Below are positions 56,367-64,000 of a DNA stretch of 64,000 bases, piece by piece. The notes beneath the pieces are model-generated. The model was not told the origin of the DNA. It searched no databases and worked only from the letters and a program-made list of their open reading frames with translations. The stretch is from contig NZ_BLRH01000024.1 in assembly GCF_025996515.1 (NCBI RefSeq), positions 186,001 through 250,000 on the forward strand, in the 5' to 3' direction. Each line of letters begins with the position of its first letter. Position 1 is the stretch's first letter. The position numbers and the translations under genes were made by a program. The DNA comes from Rhizohabitans arisaemae. Lineage in GTDB: Bacteria > Actinomycetota > Actinomycetes > Streptosporangiales > Streptosporangiaceae.

Positions 56367-57374
56367 ATGAAGATTCCCTTGGGCATCCATGTGGGGGAGA
56401 GGCTCAGCCTCGAACAGACCTACTGGCAGGCCGAGTTCGCGGATCGCAACGGGTTCGAGTCGGTGTGGGTGGCCGAAGGGCGCCTGTCCAGGGACGGAAT
56501 CGTGCCGGCCGCGATCATCGCGAGCAAGACCTCCCAGATCAAGATCGCTACCGGTGTGCTCAACAACAAGAGCCGGAACGCCGCCCTGATGGCCGTCACC
56601 TTCAAGACCCTCGACGAGGTGGCCCCCGGCCGGGCCGTCCTCGGCATCGGCGCCTGGTGGGAGCCGCTCGCCACCAAGGTCGGCCAGCCGCTGGTCCGGC
56701 CGATCGCCGCCATGCGCGAGTACATCACCGTGTGCCAGGCGTTCTTCCGCAACGAGCTGGTGGAGTTCGAGGGCGAGTTCGTGCAGATGCGCGGGGTCCG
56801 GTTCGACAGCATGTACCGGGAGAACAAGCCGGTGAACGTGCCGATCTACATCGGTGCGGTCGGGCCCAAGATGCTGGAGCTGGCCGGGGAGATCAGCGAC
56901 GGCGTCAACATGGACTTCCTCCTTCCGCCGTCCTACCTGACCGGCGCCAAGGAGGCGATCGGCCGGGGCGTCGCCAAGCGCACGGACGGCAAGACCGGGA
57001 TCGACCTCACCCAGATCGTGGCCTGCAGCGTCAACGACGACGACCCGCAGGAGGCCATCGACGCGTGCAAGGCGTTCCTCACGCTCTACCTCATGCAGCA
57101 GCCGCACATCGCCGAGCACTGCGGGGTCGAGCGCGAGCTGGTCGACCGGATCCAGGAGGTGGCGGGCTGGCCGGCCACCCCCGAGGACATCAAGCGGGCG
57201 ATGCCGCTGGTCCCCAACTCGCTGGTGCAGAACGTCACCGCCTGCGGCTCCACCGACCAGGCGTTCGAGAAGCTCATGGCCTACCACGAGGCCGGGGTGC
57301 GCTGCCCGATCATCTCGACCCTCGGCGACAAGGAGCAGACGCTCACCCGCCTCGCCCAGGCAGCCAAGGACTGA
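56367..57374 (+). CDS. LLM-class flavin- or F420-dependent oxidoreductase
   Basis: 335 residues from ATG 56367. It is a luciferase-like TIM barrel: IPLGIHVGERLSLEQTYWQAEFADRNGFESVWVAE, KIATGVLNNKSRNAALMA, GRAVLGIGAWWEPLATKVG and VPIYIGAVGPKMLELAGEISDGVNMDFLLPP are typical of the F420-dependent methylene-H4MPT reductase-like branch. Members of this branch occur beside dihydropyrimidinases. It might take the place of the missing dihydropyrimidine dehydrogenase, or oxygenate the ring as RutA does (inference). Confidence 0.9.
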   Translation: MKIPLGIHVGERLSLEQTYWQAEFADRNGFESVWVAEGRLSRDGIVPAAIIASKTSQIKIATGVLNNKSRNAALMAVTFKTLDEVAPGRAVLGIGAWWEPLATKVGQPLVRPIAAMREYITVCQAFFRNELVEFEGEFVQMRGVRFDSMYRENKPVNVPIYIGAVGPKMLELAGEISDGVNMDFLLPPSYLTGAKEAIGRGVAKRTDGKTGIDLTQIVACSVNDDDPQEAIDACKAFLTLYLMQQPHIAEHCGVERELVDRIQEVAGWPATPEDIKRAMPLVPNSLVQNVTACGSTDQAFEKLMAYHEAGVRCPIISTLGDKEQTLTRLAQAAKD

Positions 57375-57379
57375 CGGTG

Positions 57380-57413
57380 CCGGTACGGCGTGCGCCGTGT
57401 GCCGCCGTACCGG
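57380..57413. terminator. Hairpin after the LLM gene
   Basis: CCGGTACGGCG, 12-nt loop, CGCCGTACCGG: eleven perfect pairs starting 6 bp after the stop. The next gene may need its own promoter. Confidence 0.65.
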
Positions 57414-57491
57414 ATCTTCCGCAATCACCGTTGTGACCAGGTGTTTTGTATCCTCTGAAACGCCGCAAGCCGCTCTCGAAGGAGCGAAAGC

Positions 57492-58316
57492 ATGAAGCTC
57501 GCCGCAGTTCAACTCCGTGCCACCGACGATCGGGCGGAGACCATCGGCAGGGCCGCCGACCTCGTCGACGCGGCCGCGGGACAGGGCGCCCGGATCATCC
57601 TGCTTCCCGAGCTGTTCGCCGTCCCGTTCGTGCAGCCCGACCCGGACCCGGAGTACTTCGCCCTCGCCGAGGGCCCGGACGGCCCGTCCAACGCGATGGC
57701 CGCCGAGCGCTCGCGCCGGCACGGGGTCACCGTGGTCTCCTCGATCTTCGAGGCGGGCGAGGTGCCCGGGGTGTACTACAACGCGACCTACACCTACGTC
57801 GCCGGTGAGCTGAAGTCGGTCTACCGCAAATCCCACCTGCCGTTCTCGAACGGTTTCCCGGAGAAGTTCTACTTCCGGCCGGGCGGCCTCGAGCCCGAGG
57901 TGGTGCAGACCGGTGAGACCGGCGTCGGGACGATCATCTGCTACGAGCGGCACTTCCCGGAGCTGAGCAGGATCGTCGCCCTCCGCGGCGGCTCGGTGCT
58001 CTGTGTCCCGGTCGCCTCGGCGAGTGCCCCCATGAAGGAGGTGTTCCAGCTCGAACTCCGGGCGCACGCGGTGTTCAACGGCCTCTTCGTGATCTGCGCC
58101 AACCGGGTCGGCAAGGAGGGCGTCAAGGAGTACTTCGGGATGAGCGCCGTGTACGGCCCGGACGGTGACGTCCTCGCCCAGGCGAGCGACGACACCGACG
58201 ACGTCGCGGTCGCCGAGGTGGACCTCGACGTGATCGCGCGCACCCGCCGGACCCGCCCGTTCCTCCGCGACCGCCGCCCCGAGCTCTACGACCGTCTGAG
58301 CCAAACCCAGCCCTGA
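57492..58316 (+). CDS. Carbon-nitrogen hydrolase 2, beta-ureidopropionase / N-carbamoyl amino acid amidohydrolase-like
   Basis: 274 residues, GAAGGAG before ATG 57492. The Glu-Lys-Cys triad is in IILLPELFAVPF, SVYRKSHLPF and GTIICYERHFPELSR; the CYERHFPE string is characteristic of beta-ureidopropionases and N-carbamoyl-D-amino acid hydrolases. It would remove the carbamoyl group left by the dihydropyrimidinase, releasing CO2, NH3 and an amino acid for the aminotransferase. Confidence 0.92.
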   Translation: MKLAAVQLRATDDRAETIGRAADLVDAAAGQGARIILLPELFAVPFVQPDPDPEYFALAEGPDGPSNAMAAERSRRHGVTVVSSIFEAGEVPGVYYNATYTYVAGELKSVYRKSHLPFSNGFPEKFYFRPGGLEPEVVQTGETGVGTIICYERHFPELSRIVALRGGSVLCVPVASASAPMKEVFQLELRAHAVFNGLFVICANRVGKEGVKEYFGMSAVYGPDGDVLAQASDDTDDVAVAEVDLDVIARTRRTRPFLRDRRPELYDRLSQTQP

Positions 58317-58359
58317 TCGAGCGACGGCGGCGGTCTCACTCACACCAGGTGCGAAGCGA

Positions 58360-58391
58360 GTGCCCGCGATCCCGGCCGGGGTCGCGGGCAC
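58360..58391. terminator. Hairpin terminator of the catabolic region
   Basis: GTGCCCGCGA, 12-nt loop, TCGCGGGCAC: ten perfect pairs 43 bp after the stop. Confidence 0.7.
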
Positions 58392-58661
58392 GTCGCGTTC
58401 CGCACTGATCCAGCCGGTTGACGGCGGGCGCGGATGCGTAGTCGATCGATGACTCACGGTCGTGACTTCATGTCTTCGCGGACCGGGTGATCAGCGGTGA
58501 TCACAACATGCGGCTAAATCGAATGGAGATTCTGGCAGCTGCCTAGATTTGGACATCTGGAATATCGGTGAGGTTCGGGCCGTAACCCTCGTTTGGTGCA
58601 TGGTTCACTTCGTTCCGGCGATTTCCGACGATGGAAATCCTCGGATCTGGAGAAACCCCCT
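58392..58661 (+). promoter_or_regulatory. Upstream region of protease copy 1
   Basis: No gene. From about 58515 it begins a block repeated before all four proteases: CTAAATCGAATGG-type sequence, then GGACATCTGGAATATCGGTGA, then TGGTTCACTTCGT, a hairpin and the GGAG ribosome binding site. Confidence 0.65.
58620..58639 (+). promoter_or_regulatory. Conserved leader hairpin, copy 1
   Basis: GATTTCC-GACGAT-GGAAATC, 7 perfect pairs, ending 22 nt before the ATG. The same hairpin with compensatory changes precedes the other three paralogues. Confidence 0.65.
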
Positions 58662-60086
58662 ATGGGCCATGCGCTCCCGAGGACCTGTGCGCTACTTGCG
58701 GCAGGCATCCTGGTACTTCCGTTGTTCAACTCCCCCGTCTCGGCCGCCACGACGGCGACGATCACCCCGGTTGAGGTGATCACCGAGGACCCGTTCGCGA
58801 ACCCGGTTCCGCTCAGCCACACCACCCGCTACGCGCTGGAGAAGGTGGAGGAGCGCGCGCTGGCCAACCCCGACGTGTACGCCGCGCCGTACGTGACGGG
58901 CGGCCAGCTGTACTCGCCGGTGGTGAACGCCGCCGAGCAGCCCACGGCGGAGACCCTGTCGGTGCCGCCGCCTCCGCCGGTGCCGGACAACGGGACCGAC
59001 GACCTGGCCGCCGTACCCGCGCCCGACGAAGGGGACAAGCCGGCTGATCCGCCCCCCGCCGCGGCGACCGCTCCCGAGCCGGAGGCGCCGGGGTCCCAGG
59101 CCGCACCGCAGGCGGCGCCGCCGCGGGTGAACCTGTGGATCGAGGCCCCGCTGGTGCAGCACAGCCTGACTCGGCTGGAGGAGATCAAGGACGAGGTGCT
59201 GGAGCTCACCCCGGCCGTCCTGCCCGGGGCGGACAAGCTGTTCAGCGCGACGATCCAGCCGGAGCTGAACCGGGTTCTGGTGGAGGCGACGGAGGCTCCC
59301 GAGGCGTTGCGTACCGCGCTCGCCGTCCGGTACGGCACCGGGGCGGTCGCCGTTCTGCTGGTTCCCGGCGGGGGCCCGATCGAGCCGCAGGCCCGTCAGA
59401 ACGACGGCAGCCCGTTCTACGGCGGAGCCAGGATGCAGTCCATCGGATTGAACTGCACCGGCGGGTTCGCCTGGCGGGTGGACGGCGCCCCGCACGTGCT
59501 CACCGCCGGACACTGCACGGGTATGGGTTCGTGGGTGCACACGCCGGTCACCCGGATGGGCAAGGTGGTCAAGGACAACTGGGGCAACACCACGGGAACG
59601 GTCAAGATCGACGGCCAGCGGAAGTACTACGGGGATCTCTCGCTCGTCAAGGTCGATTCCGGGAAGACGTCGAGTGCTCGCATCTACGTGGGGAACGCGA
59701 CGTCGGGCGCGTCCCGGGTCGTCACCGCCCCGTGGTCGCGTCGCAGCAAGGCGGGCGACAAGTACTGCGTCGGCGGGGCGACGCAGGGGGAGCTGTGCGG
59801 ATGGGTGGTCGGCTTGACCGGAATCAACATCAAGTACTCCAGCGGCACCGTCGCCAGAAACCTGGTCAGAGGTAAGAAGCAGGGCAAGTGCACCGACTAC
59901 GGTGACTCCGGCGGTCCGGTCTACACGGTCAACTCCGCCGGCAAGGTCGTGGCCAAGGGGATCCACAGCGGAAAGGGCGGAGGCGGCACCGACAACTACG
60001 GTGGCCCCTTCGACCCCTGCTTTGAGTACTACACCGACATCTGGGACGCCTACGACGCGATGCCCGGCGTGCTGGCGCTCGGCTGA
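58662..60086 (+). CDS. Secreted S1 (chymotrypsin-like) serine protease, copy 1
   Basis: 474 residues from ATG 58662 (GGAG upstream). A signal peptide (about 1-30, ending VSAA) is followed by an N-terminal pro-region with a Pro/Ala-rich linker (about 90-155) and a LTRLEEIKDEVLEL helix. The catalytic domain has H284 (LTAGHCTG), D325 (YYGDLSLVKV) and S416 (YGDSGGPVYT) and paired Cys (CTGGFAW/GHC, KYCVGG/LCGW). It resembles actinobacterial S1 family peptidases made as zymogens. First of four tandem paralogues with a shared leader. Confidence 0.92.
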   Translation: MGHALPRTCALLAAGILVLPLFNSPVSAATTATITPVEVITEDPFANPVPLSHTTRYALEKVEERALANPDVYAAPYVTGGQLYSPVVNAAEQPTAETLSVPPPPPVPDNGTDDLAAVPAPDEGDKPADPPPAAATAPEPEAPGSQAAPQAAPPRVNLWIEAPLVQHSLTRLEEIKDEVLELTPAVLPGADKLFSATIQPELNRVLVEATEAPEALRTALAVRYGTGAVAVLLVPGGGPIEPQARQNDGSPFYGGARMQSIGLNCTGGFAWRVDGAPHVLTAGHCTGMGSWVHTPVTRMGKVVKDNWGNTTGTVKIDGQRKYYGDLSLVKVDSGKTSSARIYVGNATSGASRVVTAPWSRRSKAGDKYCVGGATQGELCGWVVGLTGINIKYSSGTVARNLVRGKKQGKCTDYGDSGGPVYTVNSAGKVVAKGIHSGKGGGGTDNYGGPFDPCFEYYTDIWDAYDAMPGVLALG

Positions 60087-60108
60087 TCGGCCTGGCCGCG
60101 CCGGTGGC

Positions 60109-60142
60109 GGCGCCCGCGACCTCGACCGGGGTCGCGGGCGCC
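60109..60142. terminator. Hairpin terminator after protease copy 1
   Basis: GGCGCCCGCGACC, 8-nt loop, GGTCGCGGGCGCC: thirteen perfect pairs. Confidence 0.75.
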
Positions 60143-60337
60143 GTCACCGGCTTGTGTCGCCGGTCGGTGACCTGCTGGGGTCGGCTTCGGCAGATCGAAC
60201 CGAGTGATCAGCGCTGTTTTTCACGGAGCACCAAGACTGGCCGTGGATTTTGGTGGATATCTAAATTGGGACATCCGGAATATCGATGCATATTTGTCGC
60301 TAATTCCTTTTTGGGGCATGGTTCACTTCGTCTTGGT

Positions 60338-60357
60338 GATCTCCAACCATGGAGATC
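60338..60357 (+). promoter_or_regulatory. Conserved leader hairpin, copy 2
   Basis: GATCTCC-AACCAT-GGAGATC, 7 perfect pairs, ending 22 nt before the TTG start. The fourth pair is C-G here against T-A in copies 1 and 4. Confidence 0.65.
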
Positions 60358-60379
60358 CGCTTGATACGGAGAACCCCCA

Positions 60380-61804
60380 TTGAGCCATGTGCTCCTGAGA
60401 ACCCGCGCGCTACTCGCGGCGGGCGCTCTCACTCTTCCGTTGATCTTCATTCCCGTCCCAGCCGTCTCGGCGGTCACGGTCACCCCGGTCGAGGTGATCA
60501 CCGAGGACCCGTTCGCGGATCCCGTCCCCCTGGACCACCGGACGGACGTCCTGCTCGACCGGGCCGAGGATCGCGCCCTGGCGAGCCCCGACGTGTACGC
60601 GACGCCGTACGTGGAGTACGGGCAGCTGGTCGCACCCGTCGTCAACCCCGCCCGCCAGTTGGAGGCGTCCGTGCTCATGGTGCCGCGGGTGCTGCCCCCG
60701 GTGCCGGACGACGGGACCGACGACGAGAGCGCGGTGCCGCCCCCCGACGAGCTGGAGAAGCCGGCGGACCCGCCGCCCGCGGCGGCCGGGCTGTCGGCTT
60801 CTGAAGCGAAGACCTCACCCGAGGCCAAGGCCTCCCCGTCGTCGGCCTCCGAAGGCGAACTGGTGGCCGAGATCGTCGACGCCCCGGTCGTGAGGTACAG
60901 CCTGACCCGGCTCGAGGAGATCAAGGACGAGGTGCTTGAGCTCGCCCCTGAGGTGCTTCCCGGCGCGGACAAGCTGATCAGTGCGGCGGTACACGCGGAG
61001 CGGAACCGGGTGGTGGTCGAGGCGACCGAGGCGCCGGACGCGCTGCGGACCGCGCTCGCCGTCCGGTACGGCTCGGACGCGGTCACCATCCTGCTGGTCC
61101 CCGACCCGGGGCCGATCGTCGCCCACAACCGCCAGCGGGACACCAGCCCGTTCTACGGCGGGGCCAGGATCGAGGCCAGCGAGGGCAATTGCACCAGTGG
61201 CTTCTCCTGGCGGGTGGGGACCGTCCCCTACATGCTCACCGCCGGGCACTGCACCGCGTCCAACTCCCGGGTGTACACCCCGGTGACCCAGATCGGGACG
61301 GTGGTCAAGGACAACTGGGACAACGGCATCGGGACCGTGAAGATCGACGGCCAGAGCGGGTACTACGGGGACCTCGCCCTGGTCAAGGTGGTTTCCGGTG
61401 CGTCGTCGGCCGGCCGGATGTACATCGGGAACAAGGATTCCGGCTCCTCCCGGGCCGTCGCCGGCATGGCGTCGCGCAAGTCCCGGCGGGGCGACACGTT
61501 CTGTATCGGCGGGATGAAGACCGGGGCGCTCTGCGGGTGGAAGGTCACGCACGTCGCGCAGAACGTCCGGTACGGCAAGAAGATCGGCAGGAACCTCGTC
61601 AAGAGCAACAAGACCGGCACGTGCCCGGTCGGGGGCGACTCCGGCGCCCCGGCCTACACGCTCAACTCCAAGGGCCGGGTCGTGGCCAAGGGGATCTACA
61701 GCGGAGGGGGAGGGTCCGGCACCAAGCTCAACCCCTGCCGGGCGTACTTCACCGACATCCGGGACGCCTACGTGGCGATGCCGGGGATCATCGCCACCGG
61801 CTGA
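60380..61804 (+). CDS. Secreted S1 serine protease, copy 2
   Basis: 474 residues from TTG 60380, which aligns with the ATG of copy 1 behind the same GGAGAA. Signal peptide LLRTRALLAAGALTLPLIF...AVSA, acidic and Pro-rich pro-region, LTRLEEIKDEVLELAPEVLPGADK helix. Catalytic residues are in LTAGHCTASN, YYGDLALVKV and GGDSGAPAYT (Ala-Pro after the Ser rather than Gly-Pro). The active domain is about 60-65 percent similar to copy 1 by eye. The pro-region has diverged most. Confidence 0.92.
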   Translation: MSHVLLRTRALLAAGALTLPLIFIPVPAVSAVTVTPVEVITEDPFADPVPLDHRTDVLLDRAEDRALASPDVYATPYVEYGQLVAPVVNPARQLEASVLMVPRVLPPVPDDGTDDESAVPPPDELEKPADPPPAAAGLSASEAKTSPEAKASPSSASEGELVAEIVDAPVVRYSLTRLEEIKDEVLELAPEVLPGADKLISAAVHAERNRVVVEATEAPDALRTALAVRYGSDAVTILLVPDPGPIVAHNRQRDTSPFYGGARIEASEGNCTSGFSWRVGTVPYMLTAGHCTASNSRVYTPVTQIGTVVKDNWDNGIGTVKIDGQSGYYGDLALVKVVSGASSAGRMYIGNKDSGSSRAVAGMASRKSRRGDTFCIGGMKTGALCGWKVTHVAQNVRYGKKIGRNLVKSNKTGTCPVGGDSGAPAYTLNSKGRVVAKGIYSGGGGSGTKLNPCRAYFTDIRDAYVAMPGIIATG

Positions 61805-61820
61805 GCCCCAGGAGCCGACG

Positions 61821-61850
61821 GCGCCCGTGATCCACGAGGGTCACGGGCGC
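61821..61850. terminator. Hairpin terminator after protease copy 2
   Basis: GCGCCCGTGA, 10-nt loop, TCACGGGCGC: ten perfect pairs, 16 bp after the stop. Confidence 0.75.
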
Positions 61851-62023
61851 TCGTCCGACCTCGTCGACTCCCGGGCACCTTGAGGACCGGCCGAGCTGCG
61901 GTGTTCGCAACCGAGGACTAAATCGAACAGGGATTTCAACAGTTTTCCGGATTCGGACATCTGGAATATCGGTGATCTTCGGTCCGTAATCGTGGGTTCT
62001 ATGGTGGTTCACTTCGTTTTGGT

Positions 62024-62043
62024 GATCTCCGACCACGGAGATC
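62024..62043 (+). promoter_or_regulatory. Conserved leader hairpin, copy 3
   Basis: GATCTCC-GACCAC-GGAGATC, 7 perfect pairs, ending 18 nt before the ATG. Confidence 0.65.
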
Positions 62044-62061
62044 TCGGATCTGGAGAACCCC

Positions 62062-63474
62062 ATGGGACGAAGGCTCCCGAGGGCCTGCGCGCTACTTGCC
62101 GCGGGTGTCCTCACTCTTCCGCTGATCGATTCTCCTGTCTCGGCCGCCTCGACGGCGACGGTCACCCCGGTGGGGGTGATCACTCAGGACCCGTTCGCGA
62201 ATCCCGCCTCGCTCAGTCACGCCGACGCCTACGCGCTGGGGAAGATGGAGGAGCGGGCACAGGCCAACCCCGGCGTGTACGCCGTACCGTACGTCGCGAA
62301 CGGCACGCTGTACTCACCGGTGGTGAACCCGGCCGAGCAGCTCAACGCGGCGACCCTGTCGGTACCCCCGGCACCGGCGCAGCAGGACGACGGCACCGAC
62401 GACCTGACCGCCGTGCCCCCGCCGGACGAAGTGGGGAAGCCGGCCGACCCGGATCCTCCCGCCGCAGCGGCCGCGACGGTTCCCGAGCAGAAGACGCCGC
62501 AGCCTCAGGCCGCTCCGCAGGCGGTGCCGCCACGGGTGAACCTGTGGATCGAGGCGCCGCTGGTCCAGCACAGCCTGACTCAGCTGGAGACGATCAGGGA
62601 CGAGGTGCTGGAGCTGACCCCGGACGTGCTGCCCGGGGTGGAGAACCTGGTCAGCGCCACGATCCACCCCGAGCGCAACCAGGTCGTCGTCGAGGCCAAC
62701 GCGGCGCCCGAGGCGCTGCGGACCACCCTCGCCGCCCGGTACGGCGACGCGGTCGTCGTGCACCTGACCGACGCCGGCACCCCGCAGCCCCTGGGCCGGC
62801 AGAACGACACCAGCCCGTACTACGGGGGAGCCAAAACCGTCACGAACGTCTACACCTGTTCGACCGGATTCTCCTGGTCGTATCTCGGGGCCTCCTACAT
62901 GCTCTCCGCCGGGCACTGCACGAGCCTGGGCGGCTATGCGAAGCCGCACAACCCGGATTGGGGGGCGGTGATCAAGGACAACTGGAACAACAGCAAGGGC
63001 ACCGTCAAGATCGACGGCCAGTCGGTCTACCGGGGGGACCTGTCCCTGATCAGAGTCCGGCACGACAGGTCGTCCGCGGGCCGGATCTTTGTCGGCAACG
63101 CGCAGTCGTCGGCCAGCCGGGCCGTCGCCGGTATGCCGTCGCGCCGGACCAGGCCCGGGGACAGGTTCTGCTCGGGCGGCATCTCCACCGGTGAGCTCTG
63201 CGGCTGGGAGGTGAAGATGGTCGGGGTGACCGTCAACTACGGCGGCGGAAAAGTCGCGCGGAACGTCATCTTCGCCCAGAAGCGAGGGCAGTGCCTGGTC
63301 GGCGGGGATTCCGGCGGGTCCGCCTACACCGTCAACAGCAGCGGCAAGATCGTCGCCAAGGGGATCGTGAGCGGCGGGTGGGGTAACGGCACCGCCTCCA
63401 GCCCCTGCCGCGGATTCTTCACCGACATCTGGCATGCCCACGACGGGCTTCCCGGAGTCCTGAAGACCGGCTGA
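62062..63474 (+). CDS. Secreted S1 serine protease, copy 3
   Basis: 470 residues from ATG 62062 (GGAGAA upstream). Signal peptide with LPRACALLAAGVLTLPLIDS and cleavage near VSAAS; pro-region with the same NLWIEAPLVQHSLTQLE segment as copy 1; catalytic motifs LSAGHCTSLG, YRGDLSLIRV and GGDSGGSAYT. The Cys pattern is conserved. The pro-region is closer to copy 1 than to copy 2. Confidence 0.92.
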   Translation: MGRRLPRACALLAAGVLTLPLIDSPVSAASTATVTPVGVITQDPFANPASLSHADAYALGKMEERAQANPGVYAVPYVANGTLYSPVVNPAEQLNAATLSVPPAPAQQDDGTDDLTAVPPPDEVGKPADPDPPAAAAATVPEQKTPQPQAAPQAVPPRVNLWIEAPLVQHSLTQLETIRDEVLELTPDVLPGVENLVSATIHPERNQVVVEANAAPEALRTTLAARYGDAVVVHLTDAGTPQPLGRQNDTSPYYGGAKTVTNVYTCSTGFSWSYLGASYMLSAGHCTSLGGYAKPHNPDWGAVIKDNWNNSKGTVKIDGQSVYRGDLSLIRVRHDRSSAGRIFVGNAQSSASRAVAGMPSRRTRPGDRFCSGGISTGELCGWEVKMVGVTVNYGGGKVARNVIFAQKRGQCLVGGDSGGSAYTVNSSGKIVAKGIVSGGWGNGTASSPCRGFFTDIWHAHDGLPGVLKTG

Positions 63475-63487
63475 ACCGGTTGACCGC

Positions 63488-63522
63488 AGGTGCCCGCGGG
63501 CCCGATCGGCTCGCGGGCACCT
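63488..63522. terminator. Hairpin terminator after protease copy 3
   Basis: AGGTGCCCGCG, 13-nt loop, CGCGGGCACCT: eleven perfect pairs, 13 bp after the stop, followed by TCTCCTT. Confidence 0.75.
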
Positions 63523-63704
63523 TCTCCTTGCCCGGGGACGTATGCGGCGGAGCGCGCCCCGGGCGGCCCTGGTGAGCTGTGGCGTGTGAAATCGGGGACT
63601 AAATCGAACGGGAATTCTGGCACCTATCTAGATTCGGACATCCAGAATGTTGGTGATATTTAGTCCCTAATCCCTGGTGGGAGGGTGGTTCACTTCGTTT
63701 TGGT

Positions 63705-63724
63705 GATTTCCGGCCATGGAAATC
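63705..63724 (+). promoter_or_regulatory. Conserved leader hairpin, copy 4
   Basis: GATTTCC-GGCCAT-GGAAATC, 7 perfect pairs, ending 21 nt before the TTG start. Confidence 0.65.
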
Positions 63725-63745
63725 TTCGGATCTGGAGACCCCCCG

Positions 63746-64000
63746 TTGGGACATGTGTTCCCGAGGACCCGTGCGCTACTTGCGACGGGTGCCCTCACTC
63801 TTCCGTTGCTTGTTTCCCCCGTCTCAGCCGCCTCGGCGGCCACGATCGCCGTCGTCGAGGTGATCACCCAGGACCCCTTCGCCGGTCAGGCGCCGCTCGA
63901 CTACACCACCGCATACAAGCTGGAGAAGCTGGAGGAGCGGGCGCTGGCCAATCCCGGCGTGTACGCCGTACCGTACGTTTCCGGAGACCAGCTGTTCTCC
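63746..64000 (+). CDS. Secreted S1 serine protease, copy 4 (partial, runs off right edge)
   Basis: 85 residues are visible from TTG 63746, aligned with the start of copy 2 behind GGAGA. The signal peptide (FPRTRALLATGALTLPLLVS, PVSAAS) and the pro-region opening VEVITQDPFAGQAPL and LEKLEERALANPGVYAVPYV match copies 1-3. The catalytic domain lies outside the window, so activity cannot be judged. Confidence 0.85.
   Translation, partial: MGHVFPRTRALLATGALTLPLLVSPVSAASAATIAVVEVITQDPFAGQAPLDYTTAYKLEKLEERALANPGVYAVPYVSGDQLFS

Noticed and set aside
58593-58661. Upstream extension of protease copy 1 by 23 codons
   Set aside because: It would translate through the conserved hairpin and ribosome binding site; all four paralogues start at the aligned position after GGAG.

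Overview
The window is high-GC DNA with many GTG/TTG starts and start/stop-overlapping genes. Gene content (LanM lanthipeptide synthetase, three-part P450 system, DUF5819/HTTM pair, RHS polymorphic toxin, secreted S1 proteases) points to a filamentous actinomycete, most likely a Streptosporangiaceae-type genome. That placement is inferred from gene content and style; no marker gene is present. No rRNA, CRISPR array, intact insertion sequence or prophage was seen. The window reads as a patchwork of accessory cassettes.

Layout. (1) 1-2.2 kb: a Gfo/Idh/MocA oxidoreductase (runs off the left edge) divergent from a class III aminotransferase, with three IclR-like boxes between them. (2) 2.2-3.7 kb: small hypothetical genes, including a coiled-coil heptad-repeat protein. 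(3) 3.9-8.7 kb: 3Fe-4S ferredoxin, ferredoxin reductase and cytochrome P450, then an FAD monooxygenase divergent from a TetR regulator over three ACTAC-N4-GTAGT operators. (4) 8.8-14.2 kb: a four-gene operon with a Cas4-like Fe-S PD-(D/E)XK nuclease and an SF1 helicase, followed by a Phd/PIN toxin-antitoxin pair; a plausible undescribed defence or DNA-processing system. (5) 14.2-23.2 kb: lanthipeptide cluster with an orphan LuxR-type response regulator, seven tandem precursors (near-constant leader, variable four-Cys core), LanM, ABC exporter without a peptidase domain, and a bicovalent-type berberine-bridge-like FAD oxidase. (6) 23.2-36.2 kb: a secreted protein, then a 3,784-residue RHS/YD toxin (nine repeats, LamG, RHS core, Lys/Pro/Gly tail, Hint domain, ART-like toxin) with a candidate immunity gene and an upstream perfect CRP-type site.

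(7) 36.3-45.2 kb: DUF5819 and HTTM membrane proteins; three tandem unusual tRNA genes (Cys, Asp, Ala anticodons); a zinc-ribbon SDR overlapping a leucine-rich-repeat protein; a PASTA lipoprotein; an RsbW-like ATPase with a 33-bp operator; two small paired genes; a methyltransferase. (8) 45.5-58.3 kb: a catabolic region with an NMT1/THI5-type ABC importer, IclR regulator, aldehyde dehydrogenase, two CN-hydrolases, a DUF1185 protein, aminotransferase, dihydropyrimidinase/hydantoinase and an LLM-class flavin/F420 oxidoreductase. Together these could import a pyrimidine or hydantoin-like compound, open its ring, remove the carbamoyl group, transaminate it and oxidise the semialdehyde. (9) 58.3-64.0 kb: four tandem paralogous secreted S1 proteases (the last runs off the right edge), each with a duplicated upstream region containing a small hairpin whose arms covary between copies.

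Strongest leads: the seven-precursor lanthipeptide cluster with its FAD oxidase, the nuclease-helicase operon, the covarying protease leader hairpins and the odd tRNA trio.
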